Source of the DNA: Deinococcus sp. LM3
GTDB taxonomy: Bacteria; Deinococcota; Deinococci; Deinococcales; Deinococcaceae
DNA: 64,000 bases
Direction of reading: 5' to 3'
Assembly (NCBI RefSeq): GCF_002017875.1
Contig: NZ_MUFV01000003.1
Location: forward strand, 156,001 to 220,000
Notes under the pieces: model-generated
Database searches by the model: none
Seen by the model: only the letters and a program-made list of their open reading frames with translations
What the model was told of the DNA's origin: nothing
Made by a program: the position numbers and the translations under genes
In this document: positions 1 to 9,144 of the stretch, one piece after another
How the letters are laid out: each line of letters begins with the position of its first letter
How positions within the stretch are numbered: the first letter of the stretch is position 1

Positions 1-591
1 CGCGAGCGACAGGGCCATCTGAATCGGAGCGGCCACGGCTGCCGCTGTCCACGGCAGGGCCCGTTCCGTTCCGGCCCGGCCGGTCACATTCAGGCCCAGC
101 TGCGCAGCCCGCGTCTGGATCAGGGCGGCGTTGCTGGGCGCGCGGCCCGACTCGATGTCGAAGCGGCGCTGCAGGGCCGCTTCGATCCGGTCGGCGATTT
201 CCTGACGTTGCTGCCCCAGCCAGAGGGTCAGGCCGGCGTTGCCTGGCTCGTCCAGGCCGTCGAGGACACGTTCGCCAAGCGACCCCAGCCAGGTGGAGAG
301 ATCCTGATCGAGTTGCTGTTCCCAGGCGTCGAGGTCGGTGGTGGCCTGCGCACTCAGCAGTGGCGCGCGGCTGGGACCCAGATCCACCCCCATCCGGCGC
401 AGGTTCGAGAGTTCCACGCGCAGGTTCTGTAACGCCATCTCCTGCGGCCACAGCAGGGGGGCGCAGGTTTCGCGGTGCTGCGGGCGGCCACTCAGGACCA
501 GGAAGGCGATCAGCCGCAGCCCCTTGCGGGAGGCGTGCAGGGTGCGGCCGGCGAGTTCGACGTTGACGGTGCCCAGCAGATTGAGCCTCAG
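1..591 (-). CDS. SARP/BTAD-type transcriptional regulator, 5' part, CTG start
   Basis: The reading frame is open from the window edge to an in-frame TGA just upstream of position 591, giving 197 residues of a longer protein. The N-terminus reads as an OmpR-like winged helix followed by the start of a bacterial transcriptional activation (BTAD) region. It is a clear paralogue of the protein at 46116-48347: both share NLRVELS followed by a DLDxW segment and a QLGL segment. No ATG, GTG or TTG lies between the in-frame stop and the conserved core. A strong Shine-Dalgarno (GGAGGTGA) sits 6 nt before a CTG at 591-589, exactly where the paralogue's conserved core begins, so I infer a CTG start. A frameshift or sequencing error is the alternative. 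It diverges from the pilus locus and may regulate it (inference). Confidence 0.7.
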   Translation of the reverse strand, partial: MRLNLLGTVNVELAGRTLHASRKGLRLIAFLVLSGRPQHRETCAPLLWPQEMALQNLRVELSNLRRMGVDLGPSRAPLLSAQATTDLDAWEQQLDQDLSTWLGSLGERVLDGLDEPGNAGLTLWLGQQRQEIADRIEAALQRRFDIESGRAPSNAALIQTRAAQLGLNVTGRAGTERALPWTAAAVAAPIQMALSLA

Positions 592-946
592 TGTGCCTCA
601 CCTCCGCAGCTAGCAGTGGGATGAGCGTAATTTATGTGCTCCGACCCGTTCATCGTAACTTTTTCACGTTCTGGGCGGTTAATCAGGGCGTTCATGAATC
701 CCGGTTCATGCGGCGTTCATACGGACATTCAGACATCCTGGCACGGGATGACGTGAATTTCACATCCTGTTAACGTCCGGATTTATGTTGTGCTGGTGGG
801 TAAAAATTGACCACGCGCCTCACCGGTCCTACAGTGCAGTCAGTTCAGATCGCCGCGTCGCAGAACGTTTTCGGAACAGCTTCCCAGGGGAGGTTGGGCG
901 TTCCCGTTGATCCCGCTGCGTCGGTCAGGACAGAAGGAAGGAAACC
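592..946. other. Divergent intergenic region, regulator / pilus locus
   Basis: No gene seen in 355 bases. The stretch is AT-richer than its surroundings and holds four GTTCAT hexamers (648-653, 690-695, 704-709, 715-720), an 11-bp palindrome GTGAA-N-TTCAC at 753-763 and a good sigma-70-like promoter at 807-835. The clustered repeats lie between the divergent regulator and the pilin gene and are candidates for the regulator's binding sites, as SARP-family proteins typically bind short direct repeats. Spacing of the hexamers (42, 14 and 11 bp) is not perfectly helical, so this is only a suggestion. Confidence 0.5.
807..835 (+). promoter_or_regulatory. Promoter of the pilus locus
   Basis: TTGACC at 807-812, a 17-bp spacer, and TACAGT at 830-835 match a vegetative promoter well. 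Transcription would start near 842, leaving an untranslated leader of about 105 nt before the pilin ATG at 947, which has its own AAGGAAGGA ribosome-binding site. Confidence 0.6.
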
Positions 947-1498
947 ATGAAAAAGTTCCTGTTGATGATGGCCGCTCTTAATCTTGGCGCCTCTAGTGCT
1001 CTGGCGGCCGGTCAGTCCGCCTCCGTCACGCTCTCGCCGACCGCTACGGTAACGAATGTCTGCGCCACCATGAACGGCACGGTGGACCTGAACGGTATCA
1101 ACGAGGTCATTCCCGGGTACCCCACCATGGATTACAACGCCTTGGACGGTGACGGCGGAGGCGTCGAAACTCCGTTCGTCCAATTCTGGTGCACGGCGGG
1201 CACGTCCCTGAGCATGGCGATCGCTGCCTCGGGTGCCGGCTCCGACAGTCAGGCGGCCATGACGTTCTCCAACTCTGTGACTACCACCTATAGCGGTGAC
1301 ATCTTCCTGAATGGCACCGGTTCGAACCTGTTGAAAGCCAAGTACAGGGTCACCATCAACCCGAATGCCTCCAGCGGTGCTCTCACCTCACCCGACAAGT
1401 ACAAGGGCAAGGTCAAGTTTACCGCGCCCGACGGCCAGTGGGGCGTTCCGGCCGGCACGTACTCCGGCACACTCGCCATGACCATCTCGTACAACTGA
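947..1498 (+). CDS. Spore coat U-type secreted pilin
   Basis: A 183-residue precursor with a classical signal peptide (MKK, hydrophobic stretch, cleavage near SALAA, about residue 21). The mature part has the pattern of the spore coat U / archaic chaperone-usher pilin family: a Cys near the start (NVCATMNG), a second Cys about 45 residues later (QFWCTAG), alternating beta strands, and the closing GTYSGTLAMTISY strand expected to complete a neighbouring subunit by donor-strand exchange. It heads the cluster with the chaperone and usher downstream. The AAGGAAGGA ribosome-binding site fixes the ATG. A strong hairpin follows the stop codon, so it may be made in excess over the assembly proteins. 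Confidence 0.85.
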   Translation: MKKFLLMMAALNLGASSALAAGQSASVTLSPTATVTNVCATMNGTVDLNGINEVIPGYPTMDYNALDGDGGGVETPFVQFWCTAGTSLSMAIAASGAGSDSQAAMTFSNSVTTTYSGDIFLNGTGSNLLKAKYRVTINPNASSGALTSPDKYKGKVKFTAPDGQWGVPAGTYSGTLAMTISYN

Positions 1499-1507
1499 GC
1501 CTGCCGT

Positions 1508-1546
1508 GAAATGGCCGGGTCGCCGTGGTGCGACCCCGGCCATTTC
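1508..1546 (+). terminator. Intercistronic hairpin after the pilin gene
   Basis: Arms of 16-17 nt (starting GAAATGGCCGGG and ending CATTTC) pair almost perfectly around a 6-nt loop, with one bulged base and no following T-run. Its place directly after the pilin and before the assembly genes suggests a partial terminator or 3'-end stabiliser that sets the pilin-to-usher ratio (inference). Confidence 0.65.
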
Positions 1547-1585
1547 CTGCCACAGGCCCCGCGCCCACGCGCAGGAGGACCCCGC

Positions 1586-2065
1586 ATGAACCGCACCGCC
1601 CTACCGGTACTGACCGCACTGCTGCTGAACGTGCAGGCGGGCGCCCTCTGCGCCGTGCAGGCCGCCGCGGCAGACCTGCCGGACTTCACGGCCGCCTCGT
1701 CCTGGCGCGGCACCCTGCGGTTCACGGTGCGCTGCGACCGACCGGACGAGGCTTACGACCTGCGACTGGTAACCGGTACCGGCCTCCTGAGCGCCGACGG
1801 GCCGCACCTGCAACTTCCCCTGACTGATCCGGACGGCCACGCCCTGAACATTCGCATCCTGAACGCCGCTTCACTGGCCGAGCAGACCTGGAGCGGCAAC
1901 CGCTCGTTCGCCTTCATACTGACGGCAGCTGCCCAGGAATGGATGCGTGCCGGCACGTACGCCGCGCCGTTGGTTCTGGAGTTGCAGGCCGTAACGCAGG
2001 ACGAACGGACCTCTCGCGCCTCTGTGATAGCCCCCAGCCCCCGCCAACCCGAAGGATTCAGGTGA
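1586..2065 (+). CDS. Pilus accessory subunit, probable spore coat U-like
   Basis: A 159-residue protein beginning at an ATG preceded by AGGAGG at 1573-1578; a longer open frame upstream overlaps the hairpin and is unlikely to be translated. A signal peptide (MNRTALPVL onwards) ends near AVQAAAA. The mature part has beta-strand periodicity and a C-terminal AGTYAAPLVLELQAV strand like the last strand of the pilin at 947-1498, so it is probably a minor subunit or adaptor. Only one Cys is obvious in the mature protein (RCDRPD), so the usual disulfide is missing. Its TGA overlaps the chaperone ATG by one base. Confidence 0.6.
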   Translation: MNRTALPVLTALLLNVQAGALCAVQAAAADLPDFTAASSWRGTLRFTVRCDRPDEAYDLRLVTGTGLLSADGPHLQLPLTDPDGHALNIRILNAASLAEQTWSGNRSFAFILTAAAQEWMRAGTYAAPLVLELQAVTQDERTSRASVIAPSPRQPEGFR

Positions 2066-2805
2066 TGACCGTGCAGAAGACAGACCGCTGGACCCTGCGA
2101 AACGTTTGCTGCGCGCTGCTGTTGCTGGCCGGCCCGGCCGCCGCGCAGGGGTTCGGGTTCACGCCGACCGTCCTGAACCTCGACCCGACCCGGACGCTCA
2201 GCACGCAGACGACCATGCTGAACACCAGCCGCACCGCCGCGAAATTCCGGGTGGAGGCCCGCGCCTGGAAAGTCGTGAACGGCGAGATGGTCCTGCAAGA
2301 CACCCGCGACCTGGTGGTGAACCCCACCGAGTTCGTGCTGCCCGGCGGCGGCTCACAGGTCGTGCGGGTCGGCCTGCGCAAGAAGCCCGGCGCGCAGGAA
2401 CTCACCTTCCGCCTGATCGTGCAGCAGCAGCCGTACGGACAGAGCGTTCCCCAGAGCGTCGTGAACGCCGACGGGATCGACATCAAGCTCGACATGCCCA
2501 CGAATTACTCTCTGCCGGTGTACATCGCGCCGCCCGGCACGGCCCCCCGCATGACCTACGACGTGCAGGCCGCCTCCGGCGCCCTGACCCTGCGCCTGGA
2601 AAACGCCGGCACCCGCCACGAGACATTCAACGCCCTGACCGCGCGGCGCGGCGACCTCAGCGTGAATGTTCCGTCGTTCGCGATGTTGGGTGGTGCCCGC
2701 CAGTCCGTACGCCTGGAGGGGCTGGAGAAAGCCAGCGGTCCCCTGACCCTCCTGTTCATGAATGCTGAAGGTAAAGCGAGCCGTGTCACGCTTCCACTTC
2801 CCTGA
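2065..2805 (+). CDS. Periplasmic pilus chaperone, PapD-like
   Basis: A 246-residue protein with a signal peptide (cleavage near GPAAAQ). The N-terminal half follows the PapD/FimC N-domain: FTPTVLNLDP, TTMLNTSRTAAKFRVEA, an FVLPGGGSQVVRVGLR stretch matching the conserved P-x-x-x-Q-x-x-R region, and ELTFRLIVQQ. The C-terminal half (NYSLPVYIAPPG onwards) is the second Ig-like domain. Such chaperones fold pilin subunits by lending a beta strand and deliver them to the usher. The start overlaps the previous stop (TGATG), and the 3' end overlaps the usher frame, so translation is probably coupled. Confidence 0.85.
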   Translation: MTVQKTDRWTLRNVCCALLLLAGPAAAQGFGFTPTVLNLDPTRTLSTQTTMLNTSRTAAKFRVEARAWKVVNGEMVLQDTRDLVVNPTEFVLPGGGSQVVRVGLRKKPGAQELTFRLIVQQQPYGQSVPQSVVNADGIDIKLDMPTNYSLPVYIAPPGTAPRMTYDVQAASGALTLRLENAGTRHETFNALTARRGDLSVNVPSFAMLGGARQSVRLEGLEKASGPLTLLFMNAEGKASRVTLPLP

Positions 2806-5038
2806 GCGTGCCGGCTGGCGCGGCGTGGCGCTGTGCGCGGCCCTGACAGCCGGTATGACGCTGCCCGCCACACTGTTGCCCGCTGCGGCCCAGACCGCTG
2901 CGCCGGACGGATCTCCCCTGTCTCCGCAGGACCTGTGCCGCGCCGACGAACAGCTACTGGAGATCATGGTGGCGGGCGCCAGCCGCGGCGCGCTGCTGGT
3001 ACGCCTGCAACCCGGGCCACCCACCGCCGCACTTATTCCGCCGGAGGCGCTGCGGCCCAGCGAGGCCGGGTACGCGGCCGGTACCGTCGAATGCGACGGC
3101 CAGCAGTTCACTTACCTGTCCGGGCAGGTGACCGTGAGCTTTGACGCCGTCCGGCAGCGCCTGGTATTGCGGCCCGTACTGTCGCGGCTGACCGGGAATA
3201 CCCTGGACCTGAGCGGCGCCGCTCCCAGGCCCTCCATGGCCACTCAACCCAGCTGGGGAGTCGATTACGGCCTCTCCCTGAACGCTGCCTACGACACACC
3301 CGGTGTGACCACACCTGCGGCGCTGAACGGCGCCGCGTACCTCGACGTGGGCGGCGCCGCCGATCAGCTCAGCGGTACATTTGGCGTGATTGCCGGTCGC
3401 CAGGACAGCGGCGCATTCACATACCGGCCGCGCGCCACGCTGGAATACAGCCTCAGTGATCAGGTCAGTGTCGGCGCGTCCCTGAACGCCTCACCACTGA
3501 GCGGCAGTCCCGGATTCAGCAGCAGCGAATTCAGTGGGGTGGGCGTGACGCTTCAGGGCGGTTTTGGGGGCGTTCACCCCGAGCAGACTGTGGACCTGCC
3601 CCTGGAGTCCGACGTGGTTGTCTACCTCAACCGCATTTCGGTCGCCTCGGCACGCGTGAACGCCGGCACACTGCGGCTGCTGAACATTCCCCTGACCAGC
3701 GAAAACCTGACGGAGCTGTCTGTTGACATTACAGACGAAACGGGCCTACAGACCCTCGACTGGACGTACCCCGCCCTGGACGGCGCCCTGCCACCCGGCG
3801 CGTACCTGGCGGCCGCGCAGATCGGCGTCCAGCAGGGCCAGTGGATCACACACCTGCAGGGCGAGATGGGCCTGCCGCGCCGCTGGCGGGTCGCTGGTCG
3901 CCTCAGCAGTGACCAGAGCGGCGCCACCCAGATCAACGTGCGCGCCGTGAACGCCGGTCCTGGCTACGCCGTACAGGGCAGCGTGGAATTCAGCGTCACC
4001 CCCACCGCCACTGGACCAGACACCCGTACCACGCTGGGTCTCCAGGCCGACCGGACCATTCAGGGCACCAACCTGAGCGTGTTCAGCGTGGTTCCCGTCG
4101 GGTTCTGGCAGGACTCGACCGTCGGGGTGAAGATCAGCCGTGACCTAGCCCCCTGGAGTTTCTCGGTGCAGGGCAGTACTGGCTTCCGCGCCGACACCTG
4201 GGTACTGTCCGGCACGGCCGCCCGGACCTTTGGTGCCGCCGGCGCCGTGACCCTGAACGCCGCCGTCACGCCCTCGGGCTGGCGCGTGGGCCTGGGCGGC
4301 GGATACGCTCCTGCGCCGCGCTGGACCCTGGGAGCGCAGATGCAGGCCAGCCGGAACGCACCTGCGAACGCCAGTGGCAGCGGATCATTCAGCGCCGCCT
4401 ACCAGATCAATCCGGGTAACCGTGTGGGCCTGACAGTCCGCCGTGACGACGTGCGCGCCGACTACACCCACGTCGGGGCGGCGCTCGCGCAGATCGGCGT
4501 GGGCCTGAAGGCAGCTGACCTCACGGTGACGGGTGCCGTCAGTACCGTGAACGGCCGACTGACCCTCCAGCCGGCACTGGAACGCCGGGCGGTCCTGCTC
4601 CGCACCGGCGTACCGAACCTGCCCATTCTCGTGAACGGGGCTTTTGCCGGGCAGACGAACAGCGCCGGCGATCTGGTCCTGACGAACCTGACCGCCGGTC
4701 AGACGAGCGAGATCCGTGTGGACCTGAACAACACCCCGTTCGGCGTGACGGTCGGAACAGACCGCCGGACACTGCTGCCGCCCACCGCCGGACTGACCAC
4801 CCTCGACTGGCGCGAAAACTTTCAGGTGTACCGCTGGGTGCAGTACCGCTGGTCGCCCACCGAACCTGCGGGGTACAGTAGCGTCCAACTGGGCACCGAG
4901 CGCATCCTGCTGGACGACGAGGGTTTCGGCCTGACTCCGGCGGGAGTGGACCTGTCCGGCGAACTGCTCAGTGAAGACCGTCAGCGGCGCTGCGCCGTCC
5001 AGATCCGGCCTTCCGACGAGACGGTCACCTGCCGCTGA
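2762..5038 (+). CDS. Outer-membrane usher, FimD/PapC-like
   Basis: A 758-residue protein with a signal peptide (ALTAGMTLPATLLPAAAQ). The long middle section is made of amphipathic beta strands with many Gly, Asn and Thr residues, as in the 24-strand usher pore, and contains a VVVYLNRISVASARVNAGT plug-like segment and a C-terminal part (VPNLPILVNGAFAG) like the terminal usher domains. It is shorter than enterobacterial ushers (800-880), as is usual for archaic-type ushers. The ATG at 2762 lies inside the chaperone gene; a GTG at 2783 with GAAGG upstream is an alternative start. An usher implies a true outer membrane with a Bam-type insertion route. Confidence 0.85.
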   Translation: MLKVKRAVSRFHFPERAGWRGVALCAALTAGMTLPATLLPAAAQTAAPDGSPLSPQDLCRADEQLLEIMVAGASRGALLVRLQPGPPTAALIPPEALRPSEAGYAAGTVECDGQQFTYLSGQVTVSFDAVRQRLVLRPVLSRLTGNTLDLSGAAPRPSMATQPSWGVDYGLSLNAAYDTPGVTTPAALNGAAYLDVGGAADQLSGTFGVIAGRQDSGAFTYRPRATLEYSLSDQVSVGASLNASPLSGSPGFSSSEFSGVGVTLQGGFGGVHPEQTVDLPLESDVVVYLNRISVASARVNAGTLRLLNIPLTSENLTELSVDITDETGLQTLDWTYPALDGALPPGAYLAAAQIGVQQGQWITHLQGEMGLPRRWRVAGRLSSDQSGATQINVRAVNAGPGYAVQGSVEFSVTPTATGPDTRTTLGLQADRTIQGTNLSVFSVVPVGFWQDSTVGVKISRDLAPWSFSVQGSTGFRADTWVLSGTAARTFGAAGAVTLNAAVTPSGWRVGLGGGYAPAPRWTLGAQMQASRNAPANASGSGSFSAAYQINPGNRVGLTVRRDDVRADYTHVGAALAQIGVGLKAADLTVTGAVSTVNGRLTLQPALERRAVLLRTGVPNLPILVNGAFAGQTNSAGDLVLTNLTAGQTSEIRVDLNNTPFGVTVGTDRRTLLPPTAGLTTLDWRENFQVYRWVQYRWSPTEPAGYSSVQLGTERILLDDEGFGLTPAGVDLSGELLSEDRQRRCAVQIRPSDETVTCR

Positions 5039-5082
5039 CAGGCTAGGGAACCCGCCCTGACTCGCCTCCGCTCTGATTGAAT

Positions 5083-5164
5083 TGATACGGACTCCCGACC
5101 GGCGCAGCGGGGTGATCGTCCCCAGTCACCATTCCACGCGGTCCCGTGGTGCCGGCCAGTATCA
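5083..5164. repeat. Short degenerate relative of the TCA-flanked repeat
   Basis: The left edge TGATACGGACTCC and the right edge AGTATCA match the termini of the 140-bp repeat family, but the interior is only about 80 bp and does not align with it apart from a CCACG/CGTGG hairpin. The terminal TCA (5162-5164) is the complement of the TGA stop of the next gene, as at several full-length copies. Confidence 0.4.
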
Positions 5165-5485
5165 GTAGAAATCCACGCTGCCGTTCCAGCCCTGCGCCGC
5201 TGTGCGGAACGTGTAGTCGTTCAGCGTGGCGCCGTCCGCCCCGGCAGTCGAAACCATCAGGAGCAGATCGGCGGCTGGCAGGCGCCCCGCGAGTTCCGGC
5301 AGGGCATGCAGGTTGACCGGGCGGTAGTCGCGCGTGCAGCGCAGCGTCAGCGACTGCACGCCCAGTTGTGCGACCTCACAGGTCGGGCGTACGGTCAGCG
5401 ACAGCCGCGCCTGAAACGTGACGGCCTGCGCAGGAACGGCCAGGCCCAGCAGGGCAGCAAGCAGCAGATGGGGGGAACGGATCAT
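5162..5485 (-). CDS. Small secreted pilin-like protein
   Basis: A 107-residue precursor with a signal peptide (MIRSPHLLLAALLGLAVPAQA). The mature start VTFQARLSLTVRPTCEV and a second Cys 16 residues later (LRCTRDY) resemble the first strands of spore coat U-type pilins, but the protein ends at about half the usual domain length. A GAGGAGG ribosome-binding site sits 8 nt before the ATG. It lies on the strand opposite the pilus operon, so it may be a minor tip subunit or a remnant. Its TGA stop falls in the TATCA edge of a degenerate repeat, so the C-terminus may have been trimmed by the insertion. Confidence 0.55.
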   Translation of the reverse strand: MIRSPHLLLAALLGLAVPAQAVTFQARLSLTVRPTCEVAQLGVQSLTLRCTRDYRPVNLHALPELAGRLPAADLLLMVSTAGADGATLNDYTFRTAAQGWNGSVDFY

Positions 5486-5862
5486 GATGAAAACCTCCTC
5501 GGAGTGGACGTCGCGGACGTTGCGTCCGTCTGCACGCGAATCCGGCGGACGCCGGATCAGGAGCGCTGCGGCGCACTCCGTGTGCGCCGCCAGCGCCAGA
5601 CCTCTTCAGGATAGGAAAGCCCCCCTCACGAACTTCTTTCAGAGCCGTTCCTTCAGGTGGAGTTTCGTGCGTGCCCAGTCTTCCGGCGCGCGTCCCGCCG
5701 GGGTCATACGGATTCCGTTTGTTTCGCTGACAATCCGGAACTTCACCGGATTGCCAGCTCCACGTCCGGAGGGGCGTTTCTCTCCCACCCTGCGGGGCAG
5801 CTCTACGAGTCGCATCCGCTCGGATTGAATGGTCTTTGCCGCCCATTCAATCGGAGTTCGTA
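5486..5862. other. Non-coding region holding a repeat
   Basis: No gene seen. The first 200 bases are featureless GC-rich sequence with the upstream region of the small pilin-like gene; the remainder (from 5704) is a full copy of the dispersed repeat. Confidence 0.5.
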
Positions 5863-5865
5863 TCA
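5704..5865 (-). repeat. TCA-flanked dispersed repeat, copy A
   Basis: A minus-orientation copy bounded on both sides by TCA (5704-5706 and 5863-5865). The ends TACGGATTCCG and CGGAGTTCGTA are imperfect inverted repeats. Both internal hairpins are present. It is about 22 bp longer than the other copies because of an insertion around 5795-5820. The right-hand TCA supplies the TGA of the small gene that ends at 5863. Confidence 0.85.
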
Positions 5866-6051
5866 GTCGGCGTGCAGGTCAGGGCGGTCGCCCGGCGTGG
5901 TGTCCGGCCCGGTGTCCGGTGCGGGAGCGGCCGCCGCTTCCGGCGCCGCCTCCTGCGGTACGGACCCGGCAGCTGATGTCGGGGCCGGCTGGAGTCCTTC
6001 CAGCAGCAGGCGGATCTGCTCCAGATTGGCGGCCTCGTGACGGTCGTTCAT
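5863..6051 (-). CDS. Small hypothetical protein, 62 residues
   Basis: I do not recognise it. From the ATG at 6051 it encodes a short helical start (NDRHEAANLEQIRLLLEGL) followed by an Ala/Pro/Asp-rich tail ending in PDLHAD. No convincing ribosome-binding site or promoter is visible, and the frame extends further upstream. The stop codon lies in the edge of repeat copy A, so the tail may have been altered by the insertion. It could be a real small cytoplasmic protein or a chance frame. Confidence 0.35.
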   Translation of the reverse strand: MNDRHEAANLEQIRLLLEGLQPAPTSAAGSVPQEAAPEAAAAPAPDTGPDTTPGDRPDLHAD

Positions 6052-6196
6052 GCAGGTAGCGTGACACGGCGGGCGGCGGGGCGCTGCCGGATATGACGCA
6101 CCCTGGCGTCCGTCCGGGGGATGGGACCACCGACAGGTTAAGAAGCACCCGGCACTTCTTGAACGGACCCGCATCCTGGCCCGGTGAAGACGGGGC

Positions 6197-6202
6197 TACC
6201 CT
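6197..6202 (+). promoter_or_regulatory. -10 box for a leaderless kinase mRNA
   Basis: TACCCT fits the TANNNT -10 consensus seen in front of leaderless Deinococcus genes. It ends 6 nt before the kinase ATG at 6209, which has no ribosome-binding site. A short inverted repeat, AAGAAG-N9-CTTCTT, lies upstream at 6140-6160 and could be an operator. Confidence 0.5.
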
Positions 6203-6208
6203 GTGGGT

Positions 6209-7387
6209 ATGGCTTCAGGTGACGACACACGGACCGCTGTGACCTCCCTGCCCGCGACGGCGGTGCGGGCGGCGCTGGACGTGCTGCCGTACCAGACGGC
6301 GGTCCTTGATGGTGACGGAACGATCCTGCTGTGTAACCGCGCGTGGATGGACTTCATGCGTGACAACGGCGGCGACCCTGCCACCTGCGGCCCCGGCGTG
6401 AATTACCTGAGCGTCTGCGAGGCCGCCACCGGCCTGTGTGCCGACGAGGGGCAGGAGGTGGCGCAGGGCCTGCGCGCGGTCCTGCACGGCAGGCGCGACA
6501 CCTTCAGCATCGAGTACCCCTGCCACAGTCCCACCGAGGAACGCTGGTTCCGGTTGAGCGTCACGCCCTTCGACGACGGCCCGCGCCGCTTCCTGCTGGT
6601 CGCGCACGAGAACGTCACGGAACGTCGCCACGCCGAGATCCGCGAGGCCGACCTGGACGCCGAGGTCCGTCAGGAGGTCGCGCTGCGGACCGTCACGCTG
6701 CGCAACGAGGTGAACGAACTCGACTCGTTCATCGGCGCGGTCTCGCACGACCTGCGCGCCCCGGTCCGGCACATCCAGGGGTTCCTGACGCTGCTGCGCC
6801 GCCGCCTCGATCCCAGGCTCGGCGACGAGGACCGCCGCCTGCTGACCGTCATCGACGGCGCGACCCAGCGCCTGAACTCCATGATCGACGAACTGCTGAA
6901 ACTGGCCCGCGTCACCCAGACGGCCCTGCAGATCCGCGAACTGAACCTCGCGCAGGTCGTCCTGCGGGCCTGGGTGAACATCGCGCCGGAAACCGAGGGC
7001 CGCGAGATCGAGTGGGTGGCCGGCGACCTGCCCGTCGTGCGCGGCGACCCGCAACTGCTGACGCTGGCCTTCGAGAACCTGCTGAGCAACGCCGTGAAGT
7101 ACACCAGCGGCCGGGAACGCGCCAAGATCGAGGTGGGCGCCCGCGACGTCGGGGATCACTGGGTGGTGTTCGTGCAGGACGACGGCGTGGGCTTCGACCC
7201 ACGCTACACCGAGCGGCTGTTCGGGGCGTTCCAGCGGCTACATTCCGATCAGGAATTCTCGGGCGTGGGCATGGGGCTGGCGAACGTGAAACGCATCGTC
7301 ACCCGGCACGGCGGGCAGGTCTGGGCCGAGAGTCATCCGGGCGAGGGCGCGACCTTCTACCTCAGTTTCCCCAAACCTGTTCAATGA
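6209..7387 (+). CDS. PAS-domain sensor histidine kinase
   Basis: A 392-residue soluble kinase without membrane segments. It has an N-terminal PAS-like domain (about 20-140), a short coiled coil, a HisKA dimerisation domain with the phosphoacceptor in AVSHDLRAPVRHIQG (His about 180), and a HATPase_c domain with an N box (ENLLSNAVKYT), G1 (DDGVGFD), F box and G2 (GVGMGLANVKRI). This output half is of the type common in phytochrome-like kinases, but there is no GAF/PHY region. No response regulator is adjacent, so it is an orphan. The ATG was chosen over a GTG two codons earlier because it fits a leaderless start after TACCCT. Confidence 0.85.
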   Translation: MASGDDTRTAVTSLPATAVRAALDVLPYQTAVLDGDGTILLCNRAWMDFMRDNGGDPATCGPGVNYLSVCEAATGLCADEGQEVAQGLRAVLHGRRDTFSIEYPCHSPTEERWFRLSVTPFDDGPRRFLLVAHENVTERRHAEIREADLDAEVRQEVALRTVTLRNEVNELDSFIGAVSHDLRAPVRHIQGFLTLLRRRLDPRLGDEDRRLLTVIDGATQRLNSMIDELLKLARVTQTALQIRELNLAQVVLRAWVNIAPETEGREIEWVAGDLPVVRGDPQLLTLAFENLLSNAVKYTSGRERAKIEVGARDVGDHWVVFVQDDGVGFDPRYTERLFGAFQRLHSDQEFSGVGMGLANVKRIVTRHGGQVWAESHPGEGATFYLSFPKPVQ

Positions 7388-7416
7388 CCGCCCGCTGCCA
7401 GCCGTCACGCATGAGG

Positions 7417-7448
7417 GCGGCCGCACCCCGCGAATGGAGTGCGGCCGC
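7417..7448. terminator. Terminator between convergent genes
   Basis: Perfect 10-bp arms GCGGCCGCAC / GTGCGGCCGC around a 12-nt loop, in the 82-bp gap between the convergent kinase and permease genes. No T-run on either side, so it may act as a bidirectional hairpin terminator. Confidence 0.6.
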
Positions 7449-7469
7449 TTCCGGGGCAGGGGGCGTGGG

Positions 7470-8876
<1,407 letters not shown>

Positions 8877-9089
8877 GCTGACCTCCGGGGAGGGCCGCGC
8901 GGGGGCGGCGCAGAGGGCGGAACAGGGGGCGGAACAGGAGGCGGGCGGTCACGGCGGGCCGGACGGCACGGACGGATCTCCGGCGCCGAACGCGACCGGA
9001 AGGCCGCATTACACCACCTTCCGGAGGGCCGTGCGCCCCGCCCCGCAGGCCCCACCCCAGCATGAAGGCCGCCGGCCCGGCCCGGCAGG

Positions 9090-9144
9090 TACAGTGGGTG
9101 GGATGCGCGGACACCGGACAGGCGCGGGCGGGCGGGTCAGCTGA
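9090..9144 (+). CDS. Possible leaderless 13-codon upstream peptide coupled to the next gene
   Basis: TACAGT at 9090-9095 is followed 7 nt later by an ATG (9103) that opens a 13-codon frame, MRGHRTGAGGRVS, ending in a TGA that overlaps the ATG of the diguanylate cyclase gene (TGATG at 9142-9146). The downstream gene has no ribosome-binding site. A leaderless start at 9103 followed by termination-reinitiation would explain how it is translated. The same arrangement occurs before rsgA. The span given includes the -10 box. Confidence 0.4.

Noticed and set aside
751..770. CRP/FNR-type site at the GTGAATTTCAC palindrome
   Set aside because: The half-sites are spaced by one base rather than the four to six expected.
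781..800. Radiation/desiccation response motif upstream of the pilin gene
   Set aside because: TTATG is present but the second half of the palindrome is absent, so it does not match the motif.
8877..9089. Purine riboswitch before the AzgA permease
   Set aside because: No three-helix junction with the conserved core could be found in the short upstream region.
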